Assembly: GCA_002748415.1 (NCBI GenBank)
Contig: PDSI01000163.1
Location: forward strand, 1 to 36,914
Source of the DNA: Micrococcales bacterium
GTDB taxonomy: Bacteria > Actinomycetota > Actinomycetes > Actinomycetales > CAWJMD01
DNA: 36,914 nt
Reading direction: 5' to 3'
The notes under the pieces: model-generated
The model's database searches: none
What the model was told of the DNA's origin: nothing
What the model saw: only the letters and a program-made list of their open reading frames with translations
Program-made: the position numbers and the translations under genes
Shown here: piece after piece, positions 1-6,920 of the stretch
Position numbering within the stretch: the stretch's first letter is position 1
How the letters are laid out: each line of letters begins with the position of its first letter

Positions 1-452
1 CCCTCCACCCCGGACAGCGCCTTGATGGTGGTGGACAGTTCGCCCTCCAAGGCCCGCTGCCAGGTGACCTGTTGCTGGAACTGTGAGCTGGTGACACCCT
101 GCTTGTCCAGCAGCGAGTAGCCGGAGTCCTTGCTCGCCGGCAGTCCCTGGGCGGACAGGTCGAGCCGCAGCTTGTACACCTGGTCCTGTGGCACCATCAC
201 GGTGCTGCCGCTGTCGTGTAGTTCGTACCGAACGCCTTGGGACTCGAGCTGTTCCACGATGGAGCTGGCGTCGGAGGAGGCGAGGTTGGTGAACAGTGGC
301 TGCATGGTGGGCACGTTGGCCCAGCGGTAGAAGGCGGTGCCTGCGAGGATCAGCAAGGCCACCCCGATGAGCGCGATCATTCGCTGCGGGCCGCTGAAGG
401 CACCGAAGGTGGTGCTGACGCGGCGCAACGAGCGATTCAGCCTGTCCTGCAT
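1..452 (-). CDS. fliF: Flagellar MS-ring protein FliF, N-terminal part (runs off the window)
   Basis: About 150 N-terminal residues of FliF, which forms the inner-membrane MS ring that carries the rotor and export gate. The ATG overlaps the fliE stop as TGATG, so translation is probably coupled. A basic start is followed by one membrane segment around residues 26-43 (IALIGVALLILAGTAFY). Then comes the periplasmic secretin/YscJ-like domain, with the family-typical stretch LFTNLASSDASSIVEQLESQ and, later, KLRLDLSAQGLP. The position after flgB-flgC-fliE is the classical order. The remaining three quarters, including the second membrane segment and the FliG-binding tail, lie beyond the left edge. 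Confidence 0.93.
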   Translation of the reverse strand, partial: MQDRLNRSLRRVSTTFGAFSGPQRMIALIGVALLILAGTAFYRWANVPTMQPLFTNLASSDASSIVEQLESQGVRYELHDSGSTVMVPQDQVYKLRLDLSAQGLPASKDSGYSLLDKQGVTSSQFQQQVTWQRALEGELSTTIKALSGVE

Positions 453-772
453 CAGCCTTGCATCCTCATGATCTCGTTGAACGCTTCAACGGCTTTGTTG
501 CGGATGGCGACCGTCAGTTCGGTCGCCAGCTTCGCCTGCGCCGCCGCCATGGTGTAGTCGTGTACGTCGGCCAGCTGCCCGGTGGCCGCCTGGACCGCCA
601 GCGTGTCTGCCGCGGACTGCAGCTCTCCCACGGTGTTCAGCCCGTTCAGTGCCGCCGTGAACAGGGAACCGCCGGAACCGGCCGTGGCCGCCGTGGTGAG
701 CGCGTCGGCGCGCCCGGGCGGGGCAGCCGCCGCCGGGGGCGAGACGGCCGGGATCGCGGCCAGTGGGCTCAT
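452..772 (-). CDS. fliE: Flagellar hook-basal body protein FliE
   Basis: Encodes 106 residues, the usual FliE length. FliE is the adaptor between the MS ring and the proximal rod and is itself exported by the flagellar type III apparatus. The first 35 residues are Ala/Pro-rich and disordered. The conserved part is C-terminal: [20 protein letters not shown], then [24 protein letters not shown], which is characteristic of the family (helix ending in E-IMRMQ). The ATG overlaps the flgC stop by four bases (ATGA) and the stop overlaps the fliF start, so it sits mid-operon. Confidence 0.93.
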   Translation of the reverse strand: MSPLAAIPAVSPPAAAAPPGRADALTTAATAGSGGSLFTAALNGLNTVGELQSAADTLAVQAATGQLADVHDYTMAAAQAKLATELTVAIRNKAVEAFNEIMRMQG

Positions 773-1179
773 ATCGACCTACCCAGCTGCAGTGCCGCGG
801 TGTAGGCGTCGCGGGCCCGTTCGGCGACGCTGAGATTCGCTTGGTAGCCCCGCTGGGCCATGATGAGCTGAGTCATCTGCGAGGACAGTTCCACCTCGGG
901 AAACACCACATTGCCATCCTCGTTGGCCACCGGGTTGGTGGGGTCGTAGACAAGCCTGCCTTCTTGGCCGCCCAACGCGATGCCGCCCACGTGCACGCCG
1001 CCGTCGCCGCGGCCGTAGTCGTTCGCTCGGGCGATCACGTACTTGGCCCGGAACAGGTCCGGGTCCCCGGGGGTGGTGGCGTTGTTCATGTTCGCGATGT
1101 TGTCGCTGACCGCGTCCAACCACTTGCGGTAGACGGTTACCCCGGTGCCGGCGATGCCCAGTGCGTGGAAGACGGTCAT
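769..1179 (-). CDS. flgC: Flagellar proximal rod protein FlgC
   Basis: Encodes 136 residues, normal length for FlgC. The N-terminal rod motif is visible ([28 protein letters not shown]). The C-terminal coiled segment is [20 protein letters not shown], then A-YTAALQLG, as in other FlgC/FlgG-type axial proteins. Both ends fold together in the helical rod shell around the export channel. It overlaps flgB upstream and fliE downstream by four bases each, so the unit flgB-flgC-fliE-fliF is one transcript. In the N-terminal motif the common family TPGY sequence is replaced by ATTPGDPD about 30 residues in, which is normal for FlgC. Confidence 0.93.
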   Translation of the reverse strand: MTVFHALGIAGTGVTVYRKWLDAVSDNIANMNNATTPGDPDLFRAKYVIARANDYGRGDGGVHVGGIALGGQEGRLVYDPTNPVANEDGNVVFPEVELSSQMTQLIMAQRGYQANLSVAERARDAYTAALQLGRSI

Positions 1180-1517
1180 GAGGTACGCATCGCAGTGCTG
1201 AGGAGGGCGTACTTGTCGCTCATCGCCTGGGTGACCAGCTGGTAGCGCAGATTCGTGTCGATGTTGGACAAGGTTTCCTCGTCCAAGTTGACGTTGTTGC
1301 CGTCGGTCCGGGTGGGCTCCAGCGACTTGGCGATCGTCCAGCCGGAGTGCCCACTTCCACCGGCCACTGCGGCCGCCAGCTCGTCCTCGAAGGCCACCTT
1401 GTTGGCCAGGAACCCTGGGGTTTGGATGTTGGCAATGTTGTCGGCGATGGCACGCTGCCGGGCCGACAGGCCGCGCATCGCGGAATGGAGAGCAACAGAA
1501 GAGATTTCGTCGAACAC
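1176..1517 (-). CDS. flgB: Flagellar proximal rod protein FlgB
   Basis: Encodes about 113 residues, typical for FlgB, the first proximal-rod subunit. The axial N-terminal motif is clear (LHSAMRGLSARQRAIADNIANIQTPGF), and the C-terminal helix (YQLVTQAMSDKYALLSTAMRT) matches the family. The open frame extends far upstream, but I place the start at the GTG at 1517. It gives the normal FlgB N-terminus (VFDEISSVALHS) and is preceded by GGTGATCC, complementary to the 16S 3' end with the GG core 7 nt away. The upstream in-frame ATG at 1592 lies inside a candidate sigma-28 -10 element. First gene of the flgB-flgC-fliE-fliF unit. Confidence 0.9.
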   Translation of the reverse strand: MFDEISSVALHSAMRGLSARQRAIADNIANIQTPGFLANKVAFEDELAAAVAGGSGHSGWTIAKSLEPTRTDGNNVNLDEETLSNIDTNLRYQLVTQAMSDKYALLSTAMRTS

Positions 1518-1588
1518 CGGATCACCGTTCAGATGCCTGCGGTGCCAGTCCGTGGCGAAGGGGGTTAAGCAATCCTTGCTCACGTGTG

Positions 1589-1617
1589 TCATCGAGTGGT
1601 AGATCGTTTGCCTTGAG
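1589..1617 (-). promoter_or_regulatory. Candidate sigma-28 promoter of flgB
   Basis: On the minus strand CTCA (1617-1614) is followed after 17 bases by CTCGATGA (1596-1589). The same layout with a TCGATG or CCGATG core lies before fliC and flgN. The enteric and Streptomyces sigma-28 -10 is GCCGATAA. Transcription would begin about 65-70 bases before the GTG at 1517. This is the weakest of the three sites. Confidence 0.4.
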
Positions 1618-1726
1618 TGAGCGGCCCTGCGCTCACCCTTCGCCGCCGCGAAAATGCCATATGTCCGTTTGCCCGACACTTTTGGTAGTGGGCGTGCTCC
1701 GATCGGGGCGGCCGGGAACGGCGCCA

Positions 1727-1775
1727 CAGTCACCCGGGCGTGGTGGCCGCAGTCACCCGGGCGTGGTGGCCGCAG
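1727..1775. repeat. 23-bp tandem repeat, 2.1 copies
   Basis: Two identical 23-bp units (1727-1749 and 1750-1772) start with CAGTCACCCGGGCGTGG. Three bases of a third copy follow. Each unit contains the palindrome CCCGGG. It lies upstream of the flgB promoter, between it and the end of the EAL-HDOD gene. A recent slippage duplication or a doubled binding site would both fit. Confidence 0.9.
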
Positions 1776-1842
1776 GCGCACCGCAAAGAGGCGCCCGGCG
1801 CAGCCGGCGGACCGGCCCACGGCGGCCTCGCCCGAGTGCCGG

Positions 1843-3108
1843 TCAGTCGAACATGCTGGCGACCATACTCTGCGCCCAGGCCCAGGCGCGCAGGTACGCC
1901 TGCGACAGCTCCAACGGGGTCATCGGGAAGTCAGTGGCTTCCCCGACGCCCATCTCGTGGTTCAGCAACACGGTCAGCAGGTCGCCGTAGCGGCCACTGC
2001 CGTGGATGAGTGCTTCGGCCAGGTCCTCCCCGACACCGGCTCGGTTGACCAGGGCAGCGACATCGGTACGCAGGACCTGCGCCACGGCGGACACCATTCC
2101 GGCGGTGTACGCGGTGCTGGGATCCAGTGCGCATCGCCCACTGACGGTTTCGCACGCGCGAGCCCTGGTGAGAATGGTGACCAAGTCCTCTCGGCGTCCG
2201 CCGCCGACGCCGCCGAGCAGAGTCAGCGCCACCCAGGCACTGAGCATCGTCGGACCGAGCAGGACGACGGCCTGGCGTAGCGAGACCACCTTGCGCTGCA
2301 ACCCGCTGCTGGCCGAGTTCGCCGTTCGCAGCACCCGAAGTGACAGGCCGGGGTCCAGTGCTACCACGGACTCGATCTCCCGCATGGAGGTATGCGGGTC
2401 GGCCAGCGTGTGCATGAGCCGTAGGCACACCAATTGAGAGGGAGAAAGCCGCACCGTCTCCAATACGGAGGGGCGTTCGAAGTAGTAGCCCTGGAACAGT
2501 TCGATGCCCGCGTCGATGCATCGTTGCACCGTCGCTTCGTCCTCGACCCGTTCCGCGAGGATTTGTGCTTTGGGCGCATACGCCTGCACCGTGTCCACCA
2601 GCGAGTCCACGTCGAGCTGGTCGCAGAGCAGGTCCAGCTTCACCACATCGGCAAAGGCCAGCAGCGGAATCCGGTGCGGCTCGCCGGTGAAGTCGTCGAT
2701 GGCGATGACGTAGCCTTCGTCCTTGAGCTGCGCGAGGCTGTCCACCAACTGCTCGTCGACGGCAATGTTCTCCAGCACTTCCAGGACCACGTTCTGTGGC
2801 CCGAACGGCAGCGGCAGCTGGCCGACCAGGAATCCCCGAGTCATGTTGATGTACAGCGGGAGACCGCCGCCGAGTTCCTCGACTCCGAAGTCGCCGAACG
2901 TCGCCGAGATGACGTGCGAGGTCGCTTGATCTTCGATCTGTCCCCGCAGGTCGGGCGCAGCGTCGCCCGCCTTGTCCGACGACAACCCGCGGAACAACAG
3001 TTCATGGCCGACGAGCCTGCCGTCCGCGGTGAAGATTCCCTGCCGGCCGACCCGGACCAGGGGAGCGATGTCCTGGGGGCCGGCAGCTGAGGTTTCGGGG
3101 GTCAGCAT
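1843..3108 (-). CDS. EAL-HDOD signalling protein (YuxH type)
   Basis: Encodes 421 residues. An EAL-type domain (about 15-215) is followed by an HDOD domain (about 220-420). EAL landmarks are ELL in place of EAL (E36), N88, E113 in LEVLE, D138/D139, K157 in VKLDL, E187 in LAERVE, and QGYYF (206-210). The loop normally reading DDFGTG is DDFTGE, and the signature is ELL, as in the YuxH/CdgJ group. Cyclic-di-GMP hydrolysis is therefore doubtful. A binding or scaffold role is as likely. The HDOD part shows the family pattern LDPGLSLRVLRTANSA and SLRQAVVLLG. It overlaps the preceding CheX-like gene (TGATG) and ends the chemotaxis run, suggesting a role in linking chemotaxis or motility to second-messenger signals. 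Confidence 0.85.
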   Translation of the reverse strand: MLTPETSAAGPQDIAPLVRVGRQGIFTADGRLVGHELLFRGLSSDKAGDAAPDLRGQIEDQATSHVISATFGDFGVEELGGGLPLYINMTRGFLVGQLPLPFGPQNVVLEVLENIAVDEQLVDSLAQLKDEGYVIAIDDFTGEPHRIPLLAFADVVKLDLLCDQLDVDSLVDTVQAYAPKAQILAERVEDEATVQRCIDAGIELFQGYYFERPSVLETVRLSPSQLVCLRLMHTLADPHTSMREIESVVALDPGLSLRVLRTANSASSGLQRKVVSLRQAVVLLGPTMLSAWVALTLLGGVGGGRREDLVTILTRARACETVSGRCALDPSTAYTAGMVSAVAQVLRTDVAALVNRAGVGEDLAEALIHGSGRYGDLLTVLLNHEMGVGEATDFPMTPLELSQAYLRAWAWAQSMVASMFD

Positions 3109-3596
3109 CAGGGCAAGGCATTCACGATCGAGAGCCTGCCCGTCCCGTACCCCTTGATCTCCACGGCCACATCCCGGCGAGGAGACGGCTGGGCGGACCA
3201 GGCGACCACATCACCGGGCAACGCTTCGTGGGCTGTGTAGGTCTCGTACAGCCGCTGATGCACGTCCGTGGAGTCGCACAGCAGCGCGGCCAGGACGTTG
3301 AGCACCTCGTGCGCATTGTTCTGCAGGTTTTCCGGCACCGACCACTCCTCGAGGGCCGCCTGAGCGCCGCCGGCCGGCACCAGCCCGATGGCGGCTCCGG
3401 CGTAGGCGGTCAGCGCCATGTCCATCATGACCACGGCCGAAAGACAATTCGTGTCGTCCACGTAGACTGCTGTGGTCGGACCCGGCGTCTCTTCGCTGGT
3501 CACCGGTTCACCGGGGGCCAGCACCACGTCCTTGCCCAACAACATGTCGAGCAGGTCTTTGACGTCTTTGTTCTGGGGGAGTCCATGCGGGCTCAT
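3108..3596 (-). CDS. CheX/CheC-like protein, putative CheY-P phosphatase
   Basis: Encodes 162 residues with no strong match that I recognise as a whole. The segment NLQNNAHEVLNVLAALL has the ExxN pattern (E97, N100) on a predicted helix, as in the CheC/CheX/FliY phosphatases that remove phosphate from CheY. The sequence before it (VVMMDMALTAYAGAAIGLVP) resembles the strand-helix elements of that fold. GGAG lies 8 nt before the ATG. The gene starts 15 bp after cheY and overlaps the EAL-HDOD gene. A genuine cheX (4005-4511) is two genes upstream, so this could be a diverged duplicate. Fold and function are inferred from motif and place only. Confidence 0.55.
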   Translation of the reverse strand: MSPHGLPQNKDVKDLLDMLLGKDVVLAPGEPVTSEETPGPTTAVYVDDTNCLSAVVMMDMALTAYAGAAIGLVPAGGAQAALEEWSVPENLQNNAHEVLNVLAALLCDSTDVHQRLYETYTAHEALPGDVVAWSAQPSPRRDVAVEIKGYGTGRLSIVNALP

Positions 3597-3611
3597 ACCG
3601 GCGCTCCGGGA

Positions 3612-3974
3612 TCAGTTGAGGTAGGGGCCGAGGGCCTCCTGGAAGGCCTCCGGGGTGAACGGTTTGGCGATCAGGAACAGCGCGCCGGCAGAGGACGCCT
3701 GCTCGCGCATCTGCTGGGAGCCTTCCGAGGTCACGAAACCGAAAGGCACGGTGTTGCCGCTGCCGCGCAGCGCCTGCAACAGCTCCAACCCGCTCATGTT
3801 CGGCATGTTCCAGTCGCTGAGGACCAGATCCGGTTCCTGACTGTCGATCTTGGCCAATGCGTCAGCTCCGTCTTCGGCCTCGATGAGCTCGTGTCCGTCG
3901 AAGCCCGCCTGCCGAAGCGTGCGCATGACGATCTGTCGCATCACTCGGCTGTCGTCGGCGATTACGAGTCGCAT
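3612..3974 (-). CDS. cheY: Chemotaxis response regulator CheY (copy nearest the EAL-HDOD gene)
   Basis: Encodes 120 residues, a stand-alone receiver domain. The acid pair D7/D8, phospho-acceptor D54 (LSDWNMPNMSG), T82 in FVTSEG and K104 in LIAKPF are all present, so it should be phosphorylated by CheA. AGGAG stands 6 nt before the ATG. It is separated from cheX by 30 bp and is one of two CheYs here (the other is 4508-4894). They are only moderately alike, so they may divide the work, one acting on the motor switch and the other as a phosphate sink or on another target. Confidence 0.93.
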   Translation of the reverse strand: MRLVIADDSRVMRQIVMRTLRQAGFDGHELIEAEDGADALAKIDSQEPDLVLSDWNMPNMSGLELLQALRGSGNTVPFGFVTSEGSQQMREQASSAGALFLIAKPFTPEAFQEALGPYLN

Positions 3975-4004
3975 GGAATCTCCTCTGCTGAGTTGTGCTG
4001 TGCC

Positions 4005-4511
4005 CTAGTCATCGGTACGTCGGCGCACTTGGACAAGGATCTGTTCGTCGCGCCAGTGGACCACGCAACCGGCGACGAGCAGGGAGTCGTCGTCCTGATC
4101 GGCCAACGCCTCTACGTTGCAGTGGTTTACGGTCGGCAGCCCCAGTTGGGACACCCCGTACAGTAACGATTTGACGTTCCCGCCGAAGATGTTGGCGATC
4201 TCGGCCATCGAGTCCTCGACGTCCTCGATGGCGACCGGTTCCCCAGGTTCCGCTGATGTCAGTTGGCGGGTGAGGGCCCGGGCGGCCGAATCGGTGCAGA
4301 TAACCTGGACGGATCCGTCCCAGTCACCGCGCATGAGTACCTGGGCCAGCAGCGCGGGTGTGCCCGCCGCCGCATCGAGGCGGTCATGGCTGAACCACAG
4401 GGGTACCTCTTCGTCGGTGAGGGCGTGGAAGACTTGCTCGACCAGTTCCTGCATGCTGTCTTTGAAGTCCGTGGCCATCAGCTGGCCCGAATCCGGGCTC
4501 TGTGCGCTCAT
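4005..4511 (-). CDS. cheX: Chemotaxis phosphatase CheX
   Basis: Encodes 168 residues. The helix VEDSMAEIANIFGGNVKSLL carries the CheX/CheC signature ExxN (E104, N107). The region LTRQLTSAEPGEPVAIEDVE before it and LGLPTVNHC after it fit CheX. In the known members the Glu and Asn reach into the CheY active site and speed hydrolysis of the acyl phosphate. The ATG at 4511 overlaps the upstream cheY stop (ATGA). Being sandwiched between two cheY genes, it probably resets both. No CheZ, CheC or CheD gene is present in the window. Confidence 0.85.
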   Translation of the reverse strand: MSAQSPDSGQLMATDFKDSMQELVEQVFHALTDEEVPLWFSHDRLDAAAGTPALLAQVLMRGDWDGSVQVICTDSAARALTRQLTSAEPGEPVAIEDVEDSMAEIANIFGGNVKSLLYGVSQLGLPTVNHCNVEALADQDDDSLLVAGCVVHWRDEQILVQVRRRTDD

Positions 4512-4894
4512 GAATTGGCCGCCTCGTAGGGAAGGAGGCCGAGCAGGTCGAGCTTGTCTCGCAGTGCCTCGGCCGTGAAGGGTTTGATGAGGTATTCGTG
4601 CGCTCCGGCGGCCAGTGCCCGGACTACTTGGGACTGTTCGCTTTCGGTCGTCACCATCATCAACGTGATGTTGCGCCACATGGCGTTGGCTCGCACGTTG
4701 GTGATGAACGTGAGCCCGTCCATCACCGGCATGTTCCAGTCGACGCTGGCGAAGTCGGGGACGAAGCCGCCCCGGATGACGTCGAGAGCTTGCGCACCGT
4801 CGCCCGCCTCGGCGACGGAGAAGCCTAGGTCGGTCAAGGTGCGGGCGATGATTCGCCGCATCGTTTTGGAGTCGTCGATCACGAGCGCTCTCAT
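4508..4894 (-). CDS. cheY: Chemotaxis response regulator CheY (copy next to cheR)
   Basis: Encodes 128 residues, a receiver domain only. D7/D8, D52 (VDWNMPVMDG), T82 and K104 (YLIKPF) form a complete phosphorylation site. The ATG at 4894 is set by the ATGA overlap with cheR and gives the standard N-terminus MRALVIDDS. The stop overlaps the cheX start. The open frame continues upstream of this ATG but only within cheR. The motif MVTTESEQSQVVRALAAGA is typical of chemotaxis receivers of the PilH/CheY kind. Confidence 0.93.
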   Translation of the reverse strand: MRALVIDDSKTMRRIIARTLTDLGFSVAEAGDGAQALDVIRGGFVPDFASVDWNMPVMDGLTFITNVRANAMWRNITLMMVTTESEQSQVVRALAAGAHEYLIKPFTAEALRDKLDLLGLLPYEAANS

Positions 4895-5715
4895 CTTCGG
4901 AGCTCCTTCCGGGGCCGGTAGTACGAGGTTCTGCCAACACTGATGCGTTCCCAGTTCTCGGCCGCATCTACCGGGATCTCGGCAGTGCCGAGGAACAAGG
5001 CACCGTCCGGGCGCAGGGCTTGGCGGGCCCGGCGGACGATCTGTCGTTTGGTGGGACCGTCGAAGTAGATCAGCACGTTGCGCAGGAAGATGATGTCGAA
5101 AACCCCCGGTGCCGGCGGGTTGCCGAGCAGGTTCCCGGTGCTGAACGTGCTGAGCGCCCGAATCTCGGGGTTGACTCGCCAGCCCATCCCGTCCCGGCGG
5201 AAGTACTTGACCAGCATCTGGGCGGGCAGCCCCCTGCTGACCTCCAACTGGGTGTACAGCCCGGACGTCGCTTTGGCCACCATGGCCGCAGAGATGTCGG
5301 TTCCGACGATGCGCACCCCGTAGGTATTCATCGTCCGGCACTCCAGCGCCGACATCGCGATGCTGTAGGCCTCCTGCCCGGACGAACATGCCGCGCTCCA
5401 TACCGACAGGGTGTTGCGCCTGGCTGCGATCAAATCGGGAAATACCTTCTCCCGCAACGCTCTGAACGGCTCCTGGTCGCGGAAGAACGACGTCTCGTTG
5501 GTCGTCATCGCCTCGACGACCTCGTTGCGGGTTTGCTGGGTCATCCGGGTCCGCAGCGACCGCACGTAGTCGCCGACGTCTTCGCTTCCCGCCTGGCGCG
5601 CCAACGGCCGCAGCCGTGACTCCACCAGATAGGTCTTGTCGTCGTCCAGCACGATGGCCGCATCCCGGCGCACCATGTCCCGGACGAAGTTGAACGAAGC
5701 GGTGTCCAAGCTCAT
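4891..5715 (-). CDS. cheR: Chemotaxis protein methyltransferase CheR
   Basis: Encodes 274 residues, standard for CheR, which methylates glutamates on chemoreceptors with S-adenosylmethionine. An N-terminal helical domain ends at TTNETSFFRD (about residues 71-80), the family hallmark. The SAM-binding motif WSAACSSGQEAYSIAM, GTDIS, and the FLRNVLIYF motif with the catalytic region follow. It overlaps cheB upstream and cheY downstream by four bases each. No methyl-accepting receptor gene is seen, so its substrates must be encoded elsewhere. Confidence 0.95.
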   Translation of the reverse strand: MSLDTASFNFVRDMVRRDAAIVLDDDKTYLVESRLRPLARQAGSEDVGDYVRSLRTRMTQQTRNEVVEAMTTNETSFFRDQEPFRALREKVFPDLIAARRNTLSVWSAACSSGQEAYSIAMSALECRTMNTYGVRIVGTDISAAMVAKATSGLYTQLEVSRGLPAQMLVKYFRRDGMGWRVNPEIRALSTFSTGNLLGNPPAPGVFDIIFLRNVLIYFDGPTKRQIVRRARQALRPDGALFLGTAEIPVDAAENWERISVGRTSYYRPRKELRR

Positions 5716-6839
5716 TCGCTGCTTCTTCCGGTTCGCGCCGGGGCGACCCGGCGAATCAATGCGCCGGGAATCTCAGCCAACGGCAGAATCTGTTCGGCGA
5801 GTTGGGCCTTGGCCACCGCGCCGGGCATTCCCCAGACCACGGACGTGGCTTCGTCCTGGACGATGACGCTGCCCCCCGCGGCGACGATCGCCGCCGAGCC
5901 GTCGCGGCCGTCGGCGCCCATGCCGGTGAGCACCAATCCCAGTGCCCGGGCCCGGGCGAGTCCGGCCGCACTGTGGAACAGGACGTCGACCGCCGGCCGG
6001 CAGTAGTTGACCGGCGGCGACTGGTTCAACGATGTGGTGAGCTGCATGTTCTGCCGACGCAGTTCCAGGTGATGCCCGCCCGGCGCCAGGAAAACCGATC
6101 CGGGGACCACCGGCTGTCCGTCGCGTGCCTCGTACACCTGAAACGGCAACTGCTTGTCCAAGCGTGCGGCGAACTGCGCGGTGAAGACGGGAGGCATGTG
6201 TTGGACGGCGAGGATGGGAAGCGGGAAATCGCCCGGTAGGCCTTGAAGCACCGCGGCCAGGGCCTCCGGGCCACCGGTGGAGCAGCCGATGACCAGCAGG
6301 TCGTAGCCGGCGGCGCCGCCCTTGGGCGCGGTGACCGGCGCTGTGGAGCTGGCCGCCGCAGCGGGCGGCGCAGGTGCGGTACTAGGGCGAGGAGCCGGAA
6401 CCGGGCGGCCGGTGCGCGTTGCGGTCGGTGCGCCGCGGTGCCGGGCGGCCAGCACCCGGATGCGTGGCAGCAGTTCGTTGCGCACCTGTTCGATGGCGGC
6501 GTTGACGTTGTCCACCCGGTTGGGCTTGAGCATGTAGTCGGTTGCCCCGGCGGCCAATGCCTCCAAGGTCGCCGAGGCACCCCGTTCGGTGAGGGTGCTG
6601 AACATGATGACCGGGGTGCGGTTTCCGGCGGCTCGCAGAGCGCGTACCGCCTCGATACCGTTCATCTGCGGCATCTCGATGTCCATGGTGATGACGTCGG
6701 GCTGCAGGCTGGCCGCCTCGCCGACGGCGAGGCGGCCGTTGGGTGCTGTCCCCACAACCTCGACGTCCTGGACTCGCAAAGCGCTACTCACCAGGCGCCG
6801 TACGACTACGGAGTCGTCGACGATCATGACCTTGATCAA
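5712..6839 (-). CDS. cheB: Chemoreceptor methylesterase/deamidase CheB
   Basis: Encodes 375 residues. It has a receiver domain (1-125; D9, D53, K105) and an Ala/Pro/Thr-rich linker (135-175). The methylesterase domain (178-365) has the catalytic triad S187 in GCSTGG, H214 in AVQHMP and D310 in LTGMGAD. It removes receptor methyl groups, opposing CheR, and is activated by phosphorylation from CheA. The family-like N-terminus IKVMIVDDS needs a TTG start at 6839. An ATG four codons further in is the alternative. GGAAGGG, 10 nt before the TTG, lies in the 3' arm of a strong hairpin (6848-6882), so initiation may depend on opening that stem. Confidence 0.94.
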   Translation of the reverse strand: MIKVMIVDDSVVVRRLVSSALRVQDVEVVGTAPNGRLAVGEAASLQPDVITMDIEMPQMNGIEAVRALRAAGNRTPVIMFSTLTERGASATLEALAAGATDYMLKPNRVDNVNAAIEQVRNELLPRIRVLAARHRGAPTATRTGRPVPAPRPSTAPAPPAAAASSTAPVTAPKGGAAGYDLLVIGCSTGGPEALAAVLQGLPGDFPLPILAVQHMPPVFTAQFAARLDKQLPFQVYEARDGQPVVPGSVFLAPGGHHLELRRQNMQLTTSLNQSPPVNYCRPAVDVLFHSAAGLARARALGLVLTGMGADGRDGSAAIVAAGGSVIVQDEATSVVWGMPGAVAKAQLAEQILPLAEIPGALIRRVAPARTGRSSE

Positions 6840-6847
6840 CGCTAGCC

Positions 6848-6882
6848 AACCCTTCCGGGCAGCATGAGTGCCCGGAAGGGTT
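6848..6882 (-). terminator. 14-bp perfect hairpin between the unknown gene and cheB
   Basis: AACCCTTCCGGGCA (6848-6861) and TGCCCGGAAGGGTT (6869-6882) are perfectly complementary around a 7-nt loop. It follows the stop of the 309-residue unknown gene by 38 bp, as a terminator might, but has no U-tract. It stops only 8 nt before the cheB TTG start. Its 3' arm carries the GGAAGGG that would serve as the cheB ribosome-binding site, so a translational role is equally possible. Confidence 0.7.
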
Positions 6883-6920
6883 ATCGGCCGGATCGGCGGG
6901 GACCTAAGTAACGAGCGGCA

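Larger units (their letters stand above)
1518..1842. other. Gap between flgB and the EAL-HDOD gene
   Basis: This 325-bp stretch has no convincing gene. The frame running upstream from flgB (to 1820) has no family similarity outside FlgB. The gap holds the probable flgB leader and promoter (1589-1617) and a 23-bp tandem duplication (1727-1775). It is the only long break in the minus-strand motility genes and so likely separates a chemotaxis transcript from the basal-body transcript. Confidence 0.6.

Noticed and set aside
1176..1820. A 214-residue reading of flgB starting at 1820
   Set aside because: The upstream 100 residues have no FlgB similarity and run through the promoter and the tandem repeat. 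The GTG at 1517 gives the family N-terminus and a ribosome-binding site.
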